Below, in pieces: positions 8,176-15,851 of a stretch of 35,357 nucleotides of DNA. This DNA comes from a virus: the IMG/VR virus record IMGVR_UViG_3300010354_000266, positions 1 to 35,357 of that record. One strand, given 5' to 3'. The notes beneath the pieces were generated by a model. It ran no database searches, had not been told where the DNA came from, and saw nothing but the letters and a program-made list of their open reading frames with translations. Position numbers and translations under genes: made by a program. Position 1 is the first letter of the stretch, and every line of letters begins with the position of its first letter.

Positions 8176-8939
8176 ACTGAGTATAAACGAATAACGTCCT
8201 CGATAATAGGATGACGTTGAACATCTTTAAGTCCAAATCGAATAACATCGATCTTAGAAACAGGATGTTTATACAATCTATCTTCTAGATCAAGTAGTCC
8301 GTTATCTGTTCTACGACGATCTGTTTGTTCAATGTCGCCTGTTATTACGATTTTGCTGTTATAACCAATACGAGTCATTAGCATTTTGATTTGACTTGGT
8401 GTGGCATTCTGTGCTTCGTCAAGTATAATAAACGATTCTTTGAATGTTCTTCCTCTCATAAAGGCTAAAGGACTAATCTCTACAATACCCTCGCTAAGCA
8501 TATATTCACATTCTTTGACAGAATAATGCTCTTTAAGAACATCTAATAATGGTCTAGTCCAGGGTTCCATCTTGCTGTTCAGATCACCAGGTAAGAATCC
8601 ATGCTTTTCGTCATCTACTCCCACAGCAGGTCTTGTAAGTACAATCTTATCAACTTCTCGATTTCTTAGTGCTTGAATGGCCGCGAGCATTGCTAGATAG
8701 GTTTTGCCTGTTCCTGCTGGACCAGTTGCTACTACTATATCTGTGTTAGAATCTAAAAGACTAAGAATATAACTCTCTTGACTCTGACTTTTTGGTAGTA
8801 GCTCAATTTGCTTTTTGTGCTTGACTAATGAAAAGTTTATTGTGTTTTCGTGCTTTTGATAGAAGGTCTGTGTGTTTTTATTTGATCGATCATACTGCTC
8901 TTGTTCTCTGCGCATAGCGCTATTTTTTCTACGGCTCAT
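8172..8939 (-). CDS. phoH: PhoH-like ATPase
   Basis: 255 residues from the ATG at 8939, chosen for its AGGAG ribosome site 6-7 nt upstream; a longer frame reaches 8996 but lacks such a site. The fold is a PhoH P-loop ATPase. Walker A is GPAGTGKT at 73-80, the PhoH signature RPAVGVDDEKHGFLPGD is at 103-119, Walker B is FIILDEAQ ending at 177, and ITGDIEQTD fits the sensor region. PhoH homologues are very common in T4-like marine phages; a role in RNA or phosphate-stress metabolism is proposed in the literature but unsettled. It is one of only two minus-strand genes here. A late-like AGTAAATA box lies 43 nt upstream. Confidence 0.92.
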   Translation of the reverse strand: MSRRKNSAMRREQEQYDRSNKNTQTFYQKHENTINFSLVKHKKQIELLPKSQSQESYILSLLDSNTDIVVATGPAGTGKTYLAMLAAIQALRNREVDKIVLTRPAVGVDDEKHGFLPGDLNSKMEPWTRPLLDVLKEHYSVKECEYMLSEGIVEISPLAFMRGRTFKESFIILDEAQNATPSQIKMLMTRIGYNSKIVITGDIEQTDRRRTDNGLLDLEDRLYKHPVSKIDVIRFGLKDVQRHPIIEDVIRLYSV

Positions 8940-8982
8940 CGGCACTCCTAAAATATGTTGTGTTCCCACGGATGAACAAAAG

Positions 8983-8990
8983 TATTTACT
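8983..8990 (-). promoter_or_regulatory. T4-late-like box AGTAAATA for phoH
   Basis: Reads AGTAAATA on the minus strand, 43 nt before the phoH ATG at 8939. The match is partial, so this is tentative. Confidence 0.3.
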
Positions 8991-9036
8991 AAGCACATCT
9001 ATTGAAAGAAGTGTGTTGAATATCGAAAATGATTTA

Positions 9037-9044
9037 ACTAAATA
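9037..9044 (+). promoter_or_regulatory. T4-late-like promoter box ACTAAATA (upstream copy)
   Basis: The first of two late-like boxes before the gene at 9114. It stands 12 bp before the first of two palindromes. The resulting transcript would carry both hairpins in its leader. Confidence 0.4.
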
Positions 9045-9056
9045 CTAAGATTTGCC

Positions 9057-9075
9057 AGTAAATGAATCATTTACT
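9057..9075. repeat. Near-perfect 19-bp palindrome AGTAAATGAATCATTTACT
   Basis: Two 9-bp arms around a single A, in the divergent gap between phoH and the gene at 9114. With almost no loop it is more likely a dimer-binding operator than an RNA hairpin. Confidence 0.7.
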
Positions 9076-9103
9076 ATCTAATCTAAAACAACCTAGATTA
9101 GAT
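9076..9103. repeat. 10-bp inverted repeat running into a late promoter box
   Basis: Arms ATCTAATCTA and TAGATTAGAT are perfect, with an 8-nt loop. The right arm shares three bases with GATAAATA at 9101-9108. No T-run follows, so it is not a standard terminator. Confidence 0.7.
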
Positions 9104-9108
9104 AAATA
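9101..9108 (+). promoter_or_regulatory. T4-late-like promoter box GATAAATA (downstream copy)
   Basis: Starts within the right arm of the inverted repeat 9076-9103 and stands exactly 5 nt before the ATG at 9114, the same geometry as at 3581. No ribosome site is present. Confidence 0.5.
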
Positions 9109-9113
9109 CAACT

Positions 9114-9755
9114 ATGACTAAAAAGACCACATTTCTAGACACGCCTCAGTGGGCATCGATTGTAGAAAACGTAAAGGGAATCATGATTAGTGATTCCACG
9201 ATGGCTACTTTACTTGACTTTGAGCGATGTTTAGATGAATCTGATGTTTATGCCTATCGTAATTGGAAACATGGTGAATTAGTTGACGGTCCTAACGTAA
9301 AGAAATACGTAGTACAATGTACTTTTATGTGGCCAGCAAAGCTAATGCCAGACCCTAGAGCAGGAAAACGTCTTATGAGTCTTGGTGCTCGAATTCATTT
9401 CAAGAAAACCAAGATCAAGGTACCCATCAAAGTAGAAAGTGCTGATGATTACGAACAGGGCACACACTTTCCAAAGTTAATAGATCAATCCATTTGGTTG
9501 GTTAGAATCACGTTGCCCAAGAGTCTGATGAACGATATTCGTGAAGGCAGCGTTGACATTGCAGATCAAACATTTGATTTAGAAGATATTGATGAAGCCT
9601 ATGAAAAAGATTATGACAAGGCTGATACTAAGACACAAGATAACGAACAAGAACAGCAGGGCATGGGTATGGGAATGAACGGACTTGGAGGACTTCCTCC
9701 GCTTCCAGGTGGGCCAGGTGGACTACCTCAGCCTCCAGGTGGGTTAGGACTATAA
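9114..9755 (+). CDS. Conserved T4-like phage protein, likely virion-associated
   Basis: 213 residues. The N-terminal part (FLDTPQWASIVENVKGIMIS, then MATLLDFERCLDESDVYAYRNW) resembles a conserved protein of aquatic T4-like phages whose function I do not know. KKYVVQCTFMWPAKLMPDPR follows. After residue 165 the sequence becomes acidic (DEAYEKDYDKADTKTQDNEQ) and ends in a Gly/Pro/Met-rich low-complexity tail. The GATAAATA box 5 nt before the ATG, with no ribosome site, suggests late expression. This fits a structural or assembly role, which is inferred only. Confidence 0.7.
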   Translation: MTKKTTFLDTPQWASIVENVKGIMISDSTMATLLDFERCLDESDVYAYRNWKHGELVDGPNVKKYVVQCTFMWPAKLMPDPRAGKRLMSLGARIHFKKTKIKVPIKVESADDYEQGTHFPKLIDQSIWLVRITLPKSLMNDIREGSVDIADQTFDLEDIDEAYEKDYDKADTKTQDNEQEQQGMGMGMNGLGGLPPLPGGPGGLPQPPGGLGL

Positions 9756-9758
9756 TCT

Positions 9759-10283
9759 ATGAGCATTGAACACATGGACATGAAAGATCAAATCATTCCT
9801 TTAGTTGGGATTGATATCTATAAATCGGCAGTTGCTGATGATGATCAGATCATTACGCTTAGTTTTATGGTCACTGATAAGGCAGTTGCAACTGATCTAG
9901 TAGAATGGTTTGAACGAGGATATGATTGGATCATTGATGCTGATATTAGCGAGGGTGAAGTAGGCAAGAGCAAGTATCTTGTGTTTGTAGAGATAAGCAG
10001 AAGAACTCGTGCTCCCGATAGAATATTAGAACTGATCGATGATTTAGAAACTCTGTGTGATATTAAGAGAGATGCTTGGTCAGTTAGAATCGCTGAAAAA
10101 ACAGAGCCAGCAACCATTGAATTCATCAAAGATAATCTTGTTCTTAGTCCGCTAGAATACAGAGAAAAACAACAAACTCAACTGAATGAGATGAGAAAAA
10201 TAGCTGGGTTACCAATAGTGCCCATCTATGATAGTGCAGATCAAGAACTTCAATTATTACAGCGTCAAGCGGGAATTATATAA
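9759..10283 (+). CDS. Conserved phage protein, unknown function
   Basis: 174 residues, starting 3 nt after the previous stop, so co-expressed with it. It reads as a compact alpha/beta domain: DQIITLSFMVTDKAVATDLVEW, then WIIDADISEGEVGKSKYLVFVEI, then RILELIDDLETLCDI. A helical C-terminus follows (YREKQQTQLNEMRKIAGLP). The 'LNEMRKIAG' type of motif recurs in other phage head-associated proteins, but that is weak evidence. No enzyme motif or membrane segment is visible. The context between an unknown late protein and a holin-like protein does not settle the role. Confidence 0.68.
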   Translation: MSIEHMDMKDQIIPLVGIDIYKSAVADDDQIITLSFMVTDKAVATDLVEWFERGYDWIIDADISEGEVGKSKYLVFVEISRRTRAPDRILELIDDLETLCDIKRDAWSVRIAEKTEPATIEFIKDNLVLSPLEYREKQQTQLNEMRKIAGLPIVPIYDSADQELQLLQRQAGII

Positions 10284-10286
10284 ATC

Positions 10287-10793
10287 ATGAGTACCTCTTT
10301 TACTAGTATTACTATTGGACAACGAACGGAAGAGGAACGCCCATTTGCTATTCGTGATGATATTCATGAGATGTTGGATAAAGATCCCACAGTAAACACT
10401 CGCTCTTGGCATAAGCCTGATGATATTGCATCTGCTAATAAGTGGGGAGAGCCACCTCAGGCAAAGCAAGCAGAGATTATTAAGAGTAGCGGTGGGGCTA
10501 TGCAAGAGGGTCCGGCTCAGGTCTTGATTAAAACTGATGATAAATTTGGTAACTTCATCAACTCAAAATGGCGACCATTGATGGCGATCATATACATGAT
10601 CACCTGTACATGTGACTTTGTAATTTTCCCAATTCTATGGAGTGTGTTACAAGCGTTAAGTCACGGTCAAGTTAATAGTCAATGGATGCCTATCACATTA
10701 CAAGGCGCAGGACTGTATCATATTGCCATGGGTGCTATTTTAGGAATCGCCGCCTATGGACGTAGTCAAGAAAAGATAGTAGGGAAAGCATAA
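10287..10793 (+). CDS. Membrane protein, holin-like
   Basis: 168 residues. The first 85 are hydrophilic. Residues from about 95 hold WRPLMAIIYMITCTCDFVIF, and a second hydrophobic stretch lies near 140-160 (AGLYHIAMGAILGIAAYGRS), with a possible further hydrophobic segment around FPILWSVLQAL. The 'F-x-N-S-K-W-R-P' entry to the first span and the Gly-rich last span followed by a short basic tail resemble the 3TM holin family of phages and gene-transfer agents. Holins pierce the inner membrane so that lysins can reach the wall. No endolysin gene is recognisable nearby, so the assignment rests on topology. Confidence 0.55.
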   Translation: MSTSFTSITIGQRTEEERPFAIRDDIHEMLDKDPTVNTRSWHKPDDIASANKWGEPPQAKQAEIIKSSGGAMQEGPAQVLIKTDDKFGNFINSKWRPLMAIIYMITCTCDFVIFPILWSVLQALSHGQVNSQWMPITLQGAGLYHIAMGAILGIAAYGRSQEKIVGKA

Positions 10794-11575
10794 TGAAACC
10801 ATCAGATATTATAACAGAAAGTATTGAACATCGTGAGCTAGAAGAAGCTCCTATGGGTTTCTTTAAAAATCTCGGATACAAAGTGGCAGGTAGTGTTTTA
10901 AACCCATTTGATAGTAGATCACTATATCAAGGTAAACAAGAGATAGGTAAACGAGCCGATGCATTAGCACGAGAATTTCGTAAATATCTAGCAACGATAC
11001 CTGGAAATCAAGCAACAGTAACTAACCTATTAAAATGGCTCAAGTTCAAAAAATTAGAGACTGCTGGTGTAGAAAAGTTAATTAGTGATCCCGCTCCAAT
11101 GGAAGAACCTAGAACTTCTAATGTCGCTTCAAATAAGTCATCGGGTGTTAGACAAAGAGTAGAACCTAGATTAAGTGAGGATACGATGACATTCAACACC
11201 GTGCTCTCACCTAAGCAAATAGACAGTTTTATACTAAGAGCTATTCAGGATACTGCTAATAAAGAATATTTTGAACCAAGCGCGCAAATTGATGATCAAG
11301 GAACTCGATCAGCTTCTTCCGAGCCAAAACCTCAGCCATCGCCAGCGACATCTGCTCAGCAACCAGCTTCTTCCGAACCAACACCTCAGCAACCAGCTTC
11401 TTCCGAGCCAACACCTCAGCCATCGCTAGCGACATCTGCTCAGCCAAAAGACGAGTTGAATGATATCAGAAGACTGAGTGGGATTGTTCAAGATCATGAA
11501 GATCGTATTAAAAAACTAGAAGTTGGTAAAACCGATAATCGAGTGAAATTCACTGGTAAAAAAACGGGCACCTAA
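10793..11575 (+). CDS. Probable internal head or scaffold-type protein with Pro/Ser/Ala/Thr repeats
   Basis: 260 residues, ATG overlapping the holin-like gene stop (TAATG). The N-terminus MKPSDIITESIEHRELEEAP resembles a capsid-targeting leader: a short amphipathic segment with I-T-E and L-E-E steps that match the T4 prohead-protease pattern (L/I-x-E). GFFKNLGYKVAGSVL follows. Residues about 173-222 are a tandem low-complexity block (ASSEPTPQ and PSxATSAQ units), encoded by duplicated DNA. The end is a coiled-coil-like helix (DELNDIRRLSGIVQDHEDRI) and a basic tail. It is likely packaged in, or part of the core of, the prohead; this is inferred. Confidence 0.6.
   Translation: MKPSDIITESIEHRELEEAPMGFFKNLGYKVAGSVLNPFDSRSLYQGKQEIGKRADALAREFRKYLATIPGNQATVTNLLKWLKFKKLETAGVEKLISDPAPMEEPRTSNVASNKSSGVRQRVEPRLSEDTMTFNTVLSPKQIDSFILRAIQDTANKEYFEPSAQIDDQGTRSASSEPKPQPSPATSAQQPASSEPTPQQPASSEPTPQPSLATSAQPKDELNDIRRLSGIVQDHEDRIKKLEVGKTDNRVKFTGKKTGT
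11310..11443 (+). repeat. Tandem coding repeats (A-B-A-A-B) in the Pro/Ser/Ala-rich protein
   Basis: Unit A (CAGCTTCTTCCGAGCCAAC and following CCTCAG) starts at 11310, 11364 and 11394. Unit B (CCATCGCCAGCGACATCTG) follows the first and third. The copies are almost identical in DNA, so the duplication is recent. All are in frame and encode ASSEPxPQ and PSxATSAQ. Confidence 0.85.
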
Positions 11576-11584
11576 TACTTTTCA

Positions 11585-11609
11585 TTATCAAGCATCAAAC
11601 GCTTGATAA
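11585..11609 (+). promoter_or_regulatory. Perfect 9-bp hairpin before dnaJ
   Basis: Arms TTATCAAGC and GCTTGATAA with a 7-nt loop end 8 nt before the dnaJ ATG. No T-run follows on either strand. It could control translation or mark an RNA-processing site. Confidence 0.55.
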
Positions 11610-11617
11610 GTAGTAGT

Positions 11618-12382
11618 ATGGATCATTATTCAACACTAGGGGTTAGCAGAGATGCTAGCCCTGACGACATTAAACGAGCATACCGTAAACTAGCAAGCCA
11701 GAATCATCCAGATCGTGGAGGTAATACTGCCAAGTTTCAGCAGATACAAGCAGCCTATGATACGCTGAGTGACGCTGAGCGTAGACATCAGTATGATAAT
11801 CCGACCCCTCAGGGATTTCCAGGAGGGTTTTCATTTAATTTCGGGCAAGGACTAGATCCTTTCTCTGATTTTATAAATCAATTCACTAGACAGCAACGAG
11901 TATATACAGCACAAGTAACAATAACGCTTGAGCAACTAGCCACTCAAAATACCATAGAGTTACAATTTCAGACAGAACATGGTCTTAAAATGATAACTGC
12001 CAGCATTCCTCCCAATGTACAAGATGGTCAACGAGTTAGGTATGGTGGAATCATTCCAGATGGTCCATTAGATATTATATTCAGAGTTCATCCTCATCCG
12101 AAGTTTCAAAGAAATGGAGTGGATATCACTGAGACTATTGAGGTTAACATATGGGATCTCATTCTTGGAACACGAATTCATATCACAACGATCAGAGGAC
12201 AACAGGTAGAAGTAAACATTCTACCGAAAACCGCTCCTGGAGCAACACTTAGATTGGCTGGACTAGGATTGGACAACTCCAGTCATCGAGGTGACCATTT
12301 TCTCTTGATTAAAACACGAATACCTGATATAATAAGCGCTGAACTATTAGATTTAATTGACAAAGAACGCTCAAGTAAATAG
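11618..12382 (+). CDS. dnaJ: DnaJ-like co-chaperone (type II, no zinc finger)
   Basis: 254 residues from the ATG at 11618; a TTG at 11603 would add five residues before the normal DnaJ start. The J domain spans residues 1-65 with the essential HPD at 30-32 (NHPDRGG). A short Gly/Phe-rich linker follows (GFPGGFSFNFGQG). The rest is the two-barrel C-terminal peptide-binding region, including the FRVHPHPKFQRNGVDI strand typical of DnaJ. No CxxCxGxG zinc repeats are present. It would stimulate the host DnaK ATPase and could direct it to phage proteins. It heads a proteostasis block with peptide deformylase and a ClpA-like unfoldase. A 9-bp perfect hairpin ends 8 nt before the ATG. Confidence 0.9.
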   Translation: MDHYSTLGVSRDASPDDIKRAYRKLASQNHPDRGGNTAKFQQIQAAYDTLSDAERRHQYDNPTPQGFPGGFSFNFGQGLDPFSDFINQFTRQQRVYTAQVTITLEQLATQNTIELQFQTEHGLKMITASIPPNVQDGQRVRYGGIIPDGPLDIIFRVHPHPKFQRNGVDITETIEVNIWDLILGTRIHITTIRGQQVEVNILPKTAPGATLRLAGLGLDNSSHRGDHFLLIKTRIPDIISAELLDLIDKERSSK

Positions 12383-12386
12383 GTAA

Positions 12387-12842
12387 ATGGAACTTAAAAA
12401 TCACAGATTACGACTTAAAACAAAGCCTGTTGACTTTAAGTATCAGTTAAAGTTACAATTATTAGAACAAGAAATGCTAAAAACCATGCTAAAACATGGT
12501 GGTATAGGTCTTGCTGCTAATCAAATAGGTTTATTAGAGTCAGTATTCATCATAAAATTGGAGTCTGATACTGAGCATACTGCCTATTGGAATCCAAAAA
12601 TAACTGAGTTTCATGGAGAGATTATTTCATATAGTGAAGGATGCCTTAGTTATCCAAATAAGTTTTGTGAAATCTATAGATCGAGTATAATAGACATTGA
12701 GTATTATAATAACAAGGGAGAATTACAATCTCAGAGATTAGACGGACTTCGAGCACGAGTGGCTCAACATGAATATGATCACTTGATCGGAAAAACTATG
12801 TACGATAGACTAGAAGAACAGGAATTAAAAAATGCAAAATAA
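12387..12842 (+). CDS. def: Peptide deformylase
   Basis: 151 residues, near the length of compact phage deformylases. All three catalytic motifs are intact: GIGLAANQ at 39-46, EGCLS at 84-88 with the metal-binding Cys86, and HEYDH at 128-132 with the two metal-binding His and catalytic Glu129. The enzyme removes the formyl group from new N-termini. Phage deformylases are known from marine T4-like phages, where they are thought to support rapid turnover or synthesis of selected proteins. Its end overlaps the clpA-like gene by 11 bases, so the two are translationally linked. Confidence 0.93.
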   Translation: MELKNHRLRLKTKPVDFKYQLKLQLLEQEMLKTMLKHGGIGLAANQIGLLESVFIIKLESDTEHTAYWNPKITEFHGEIISYSEGCLSYPNKFCEIYRSSIIDIEYYNNKGELQSQRLDGLRARVAQHEYDHLIGKTMYDRLEEQELKNAK

Positions 12843-15099
12843 TCCCGAAGTAGATAAGATTGTATCTGAAGCGATTCTCGATGCTGAACGTCGTATGCAT
12901 CGATATGTAACTTTAGAGCATGTGCTATTAGCACTGATTAACTATCCATCATTTAAGACATTATTAGATGACTTTGGAGCTGATACTGCTGCTCTTAGTA
13001 GTGATATCTCATCGTATCTAGATAGAGCACCGGGACTTAAAATTCCATCAACGGCTATATCAGAAGAAACAAAGCCAAAGAAAACGATCAGTTTAGAGCG
13101 AGCGTTTAATCGAGCAATCACACAGGCTCATTTTTCAGGTCGTAGACAGGTAGACATTGTTGATATCTATCTAAGCATTCTTGTAGAAAATCAAAGTCAC
13201 GCTCACTTTTTCTTAATCAAATATGGCATTACCAAGCAAGAGTTTATTCCATTTTGGCAAAAAGAAATGAGAAAGAGTGTAAAGTCTGCTAAAATGTCGG
13301 ATGAACAAGCAAACGAGATCCTCGAAGAATACACCACTAATCTTAGCAAGCAGGCTGCTGATGATAAACTCGAACCAATGATTGGTAGAGCTACCGAGCT
13401 TGACGAGATTGTAAATGTTCTTGCTAAAAAGTTCAAGAGCAATGTTCTATTAGTAGGAGATCCCGGAGTAGGTAAAACAGCTATTGCTGAAGGTCTTGCT
13501 TTGAGAATTAAAGAAGGAAATATCTCTAAATTTTTAGAGGGTTATGAAGTTTATAGTTTGGAAATTGGTTCGCTATTGGCAGGAAGTAAATATCGAGGCG
13601 ATTTCGAAGAGAAAGTCAAGAATGTAATATCTGCTCTTTCTGCCAAGCCCAAAGCAATTCTATTTATTGATGAAGCTCATACAATGAAGGGTGCTGGGAA
13701 TAGTTCAAGTGGCAGTGTAGATTTTGCTAATATGATCAAACCTGCTATTACCAAAGGCAATCTCAAGGTGATTGCTAGTACAACATGGGAAGAATTCTAC
13801 GAGAGTTTTGAGAAAGATCGTGCCTTAATGAGACGATTTTATCGGGTTAGCATTGATGAACCCGATACTGCAACTACGATTAGAATTTTAGAAGGATTAA
13901 GTCAGCGCTTGATGGACTTTCATAACGTTATTATTGATCCAACTGCTCGTGAAAGTGCAGTATCGTACAGCACACGTTATATTCATGATCGTAAAAACCC
14001 CGATAAAAGTATCGATCTATTAGATGCTGCCTGTGCTAAACAGCGAGTGGCAGATAATGTGGGTGCAATAATTACTGAGGCTAATATCAAGGAGCAAATC
14101 AGTCGTTATGCTAATATCAGCGCTGAAAAGCTTGATGTTGATAAAAACGATAATATTGCAACTTTGGAATCATCAATTTCTAGCAAACTCTACGGACAAG
14201 ATGAAGTTGTCAATCAAGTTCTTAACAGAGTCTATGTGAGTTTTGCTGGAATCGGAAATGATAACAGACCCATGGCCAGTTTTCTTTTCTTAGGGCCAAC
14301 TGGTACTGGTAAAACAGAGTTAGCCAAACTACTCAGTGAGGGTCTTCAAATGCCCTTGCTACGATATGATATGAGTGAATTTCAAGAGAAGCATAGTGTA
14401 GCAGGATTAATTGGGGCACCTCCTGGGTATGTAGGGTACGGTGAGGGCAATCTTGGAGGCGGTAAGATCATTAACGATCTTAGTAAGAATCCCTATGCTG
14501 TTCTATTGTTTGATGAAATTGAAAAAGCACATCCTGATGTCACTAATCTATTTCTTCAGTTACTAGATGAAGGTCGTATCACTTCAACGAATGGCAAAAT
14601 AGTAAGTGCTAAAAACACTATTATTATTATGACTAGTAACTTGGGAGCTAGAGACAGCGAACGTAACAATATTGGCTTTGGGTCACAAGAAAAGACAGGA
14701 GAGGATGATCGTGCTCTAAAAGACTTCTTTAAGCCTGAGCTTCGTAATCGTATTGATCAAATCTGTAAGTTCAATAAACTAGACGATGTTTCTATTAAAA
14801 AGATCGTTTACAAGTTTATCAATGAGCTTCGTCGTCAAGTGAAGACCACTCATAATATCATGCTTAGTGTAAGCGATGCTGTGATTGATCTCTTGATTCG
14901 TGAAGGGTATGATAAGAAAATGGGTGCTAGACCGCTAAGTCGTAAGATTGATGAACTAATCAGAGTGCCCTTGAGCAAGAAGATATTGTTCGAAAAACTA
15001 CGAAACGTTGATCTTTATGCTGATTACGATGGAACAACGGTTATATGGTCAACGCCAGTATCAGTAATGCCCATGATTACTGGAATGCAGCATGACTGA
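12832..15099 (+). CDS. clpA: ClpA-like AAA+ protein unfoldase
   Basis: 755 residues, the size of ClpA (758 in E. coli). A Clp N domain (HRYVTLEHVLLALINYPS) occupies the start. The first AAA module has Walker A GDPGVGKT at 209-216 and Walker B DEAH at 280-283. The second has GPTGTGKT at 488-495 and FDEIEKAH with D561/E562. No long ClpB-type middle coiled coil is seen. An IGF tripeptide at 614-616 (NNIGFGSQ) sits where ClpA and ClpX carry the loop that docks on ClpP. The protein could therefore feed substrates to the host ClpP; no phage ClpP is in the window. It overlaps the deformylase upstream and the next gene downstream. Confidence 0.92.
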   Translation: MQNNPEVDKIVSEAILDAERRMHRYVTLEHVLLALINYPSFKTLLDDFGADTAALSSDISSYLDRAPGLKIPSTAISEETKPKKTISLERAFNRAITQAHFSGRRQVDIVDIYLSILVENQSHAHFFLIKYGITKQEFIPFWQKEMRKSVKSAKMSDEQANEILEEYTTNLSKQAADDKLEPMIGRATELDEIVNVLAKKFKSNVLLVGDPGVGKTAIAEGLALRIKEGNISKFLEGYEVYSLEIGSLLAGSKYRGDFEEKVKNVISALSAKPKAILFIDEAHTMKGAGNSSSGSVDFANMIKPAITKGNLKVIASTTWEEFYESFEKDRALMRRFYRVSIDEPDTATTIRILEGLSQRLMDFHNVIIDPTARESAVSYSTRYIHDRKNPDKSIDLLDAACAKQRVADNVGAIITEANIKEQISRYANISAEKLDVDKNDNIATLESSISSKLYGQDEVVNQVLNRVYVSFAGIGNDNRPMASFLFLGPTGTGKTELAKLLSEGLQMPLLRYDMSEFQEKHSVAGLIGAPPGYVGYGEGNLGGGKIINDLSKNPYAVLLFDEIEKAHPDVTNLFLQLLDEGRITSTNGKIVSAKNTIIIMTSNLGARDSERNNIGFGSQEKTGEDDRALKDFFKPELRNRIDQICKFNKLDDVSIKKIVYKFINELRRQVKTTHNIMLSVSDAVIDLLIREGYDKKMGARPLSRKIDELIRVPLSKKILFEKLRNVDLYADYDGTTVIWSTPVSVMPMITGMQHD

Positions 15100-15817
15100 T
15101 GATAATTTTATCGTAGAAGAAAATCAAACAGGCTTGTATTATCGTAATTTCAAATACAAGCTATCTTTAAAATGTTCAGGAGTCATGAGTCTTCGTAGAT
15201 ATATAAACGAGATGAAACTTAATCCTGATAGATTTCAAGATCAAGATATTTTAAAATCATTACTTGAGTTTGATTCGAAATCTGCTTATAGTTGTTTTAT
15301 AACTAAAGACGCTGACTCTAAGATTTATCAGTTTTCTCTAAAATTTCTAAATGAGATCAGAGCATTTAATCGTGAAAATATTGACTACAGAATTAGAATA
15401 GAACATTATAATCTGAGCATTTTTCTTAATAATGTCGATCATATCAAACGAATCATCGATAATAGTATTTTGTCTATACCCTATAAAATTCATTATCAGT
15501 GTTTTAAAACTAAGATAAGCGAAATCGGGTACGATTCAAACGCTCTATATCGTAAAAAGTCAGACTTTAATTATAGAATGTATCTAAGACTATCAAAACT
15601 ATCAGATCAAGAAAAGTCAGACTTTGTCACTTTTCTAGAATCATATAAACATCAGTTATCATTGAGTCCTAGACTGATTCACTATTTAAAACCGAGATCT
15701 TATTCTTATAACGCATCAGGCTTCTTCATTGACTATCGTGATGAGAAACTTGGTCTAGTATTGGCTATGAAATTTACTAAACATCTAGAGAAAATATACG
15801 AGATTAGAATTCAATAA
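15092..15817 (+). CDS. Hypothetical protein linked to the ClpA-like gene
   Basis: 241 residues, overlapping the clpA-like gene by 8 bases. The protein is unusually rich in Tyr, Ser, Lys and Ile. It mixes beta strands at the start (TGLYYRNFKYKLSLKCSGVM) with long helices (SLKFLNEIRAFNRENI, DHIKRIIDNSILSIPYKIHY). The end is again beta (FFIDYRDEKLGLVLAMKF). There is no membrane segment, signal peptide or known catalytic motif. Translational coupling to the unfoldase suggests a possible substrate adaptor, but that is speculation from position alone. Confidence 0.6.
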   Translation: MTDDNFIVEENQTGLYYRNFKYKLSLKCSGVMSLRRYINEMKLNPDRFQDQDILKSLLEFDSKSAYSCFITKDADSKIYQFSLKFLNEIRAFNRENIDYRIRIEHYNLSIFLNNVDHIKRIIDNSILSIPYKIHYQCFKTKISEIGYDSNALYRKKSDFNYRMYLRLSKLSDQEKSDFVTFLESYKHQLSLSPRLIHYLKPRSYSYNASGFFIDYRDEKLGLVLAMKFTKHLEKIYEIRIQ

Positions 15818-15819
15818 TG

Positions 15820-15827
15820 ACTAAATA
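15820..15827 (+). promoter_or_regulatory. T4-late-like promoter box ACTAAATA
   Basis: Lies just after the stop of the gene at 15092-15817. It has room for a leader of about 19 nt with AGGG before the ATG at 15852. It probably drives the 54-residue gene and the structural gene after it. Confidence 0.45.
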
Positions 15828-15851
15828 CTCTATATTATCTAGGGTATTAGC

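Noticed and set aside
8940-8996. Longer phoH start at 8996
   Set aside because: No ribosome site there, while the ATG at 8939 has AGGAG at good distance and gives a normal PhoH start.
11256-11447. Minus-strand frame with a striking repeated sequence (MAEQMSLAMAEVLARKKL)
   Set aside because: It is the mirror of the plus-strand Pro/Ser/Ala repeats, has no ribosome site, and the plus-strand gene is well supported.
11585-11609. Hairpin before dnaJ as a terminator
   Set aside because: No T-run follows the stem on either strand.
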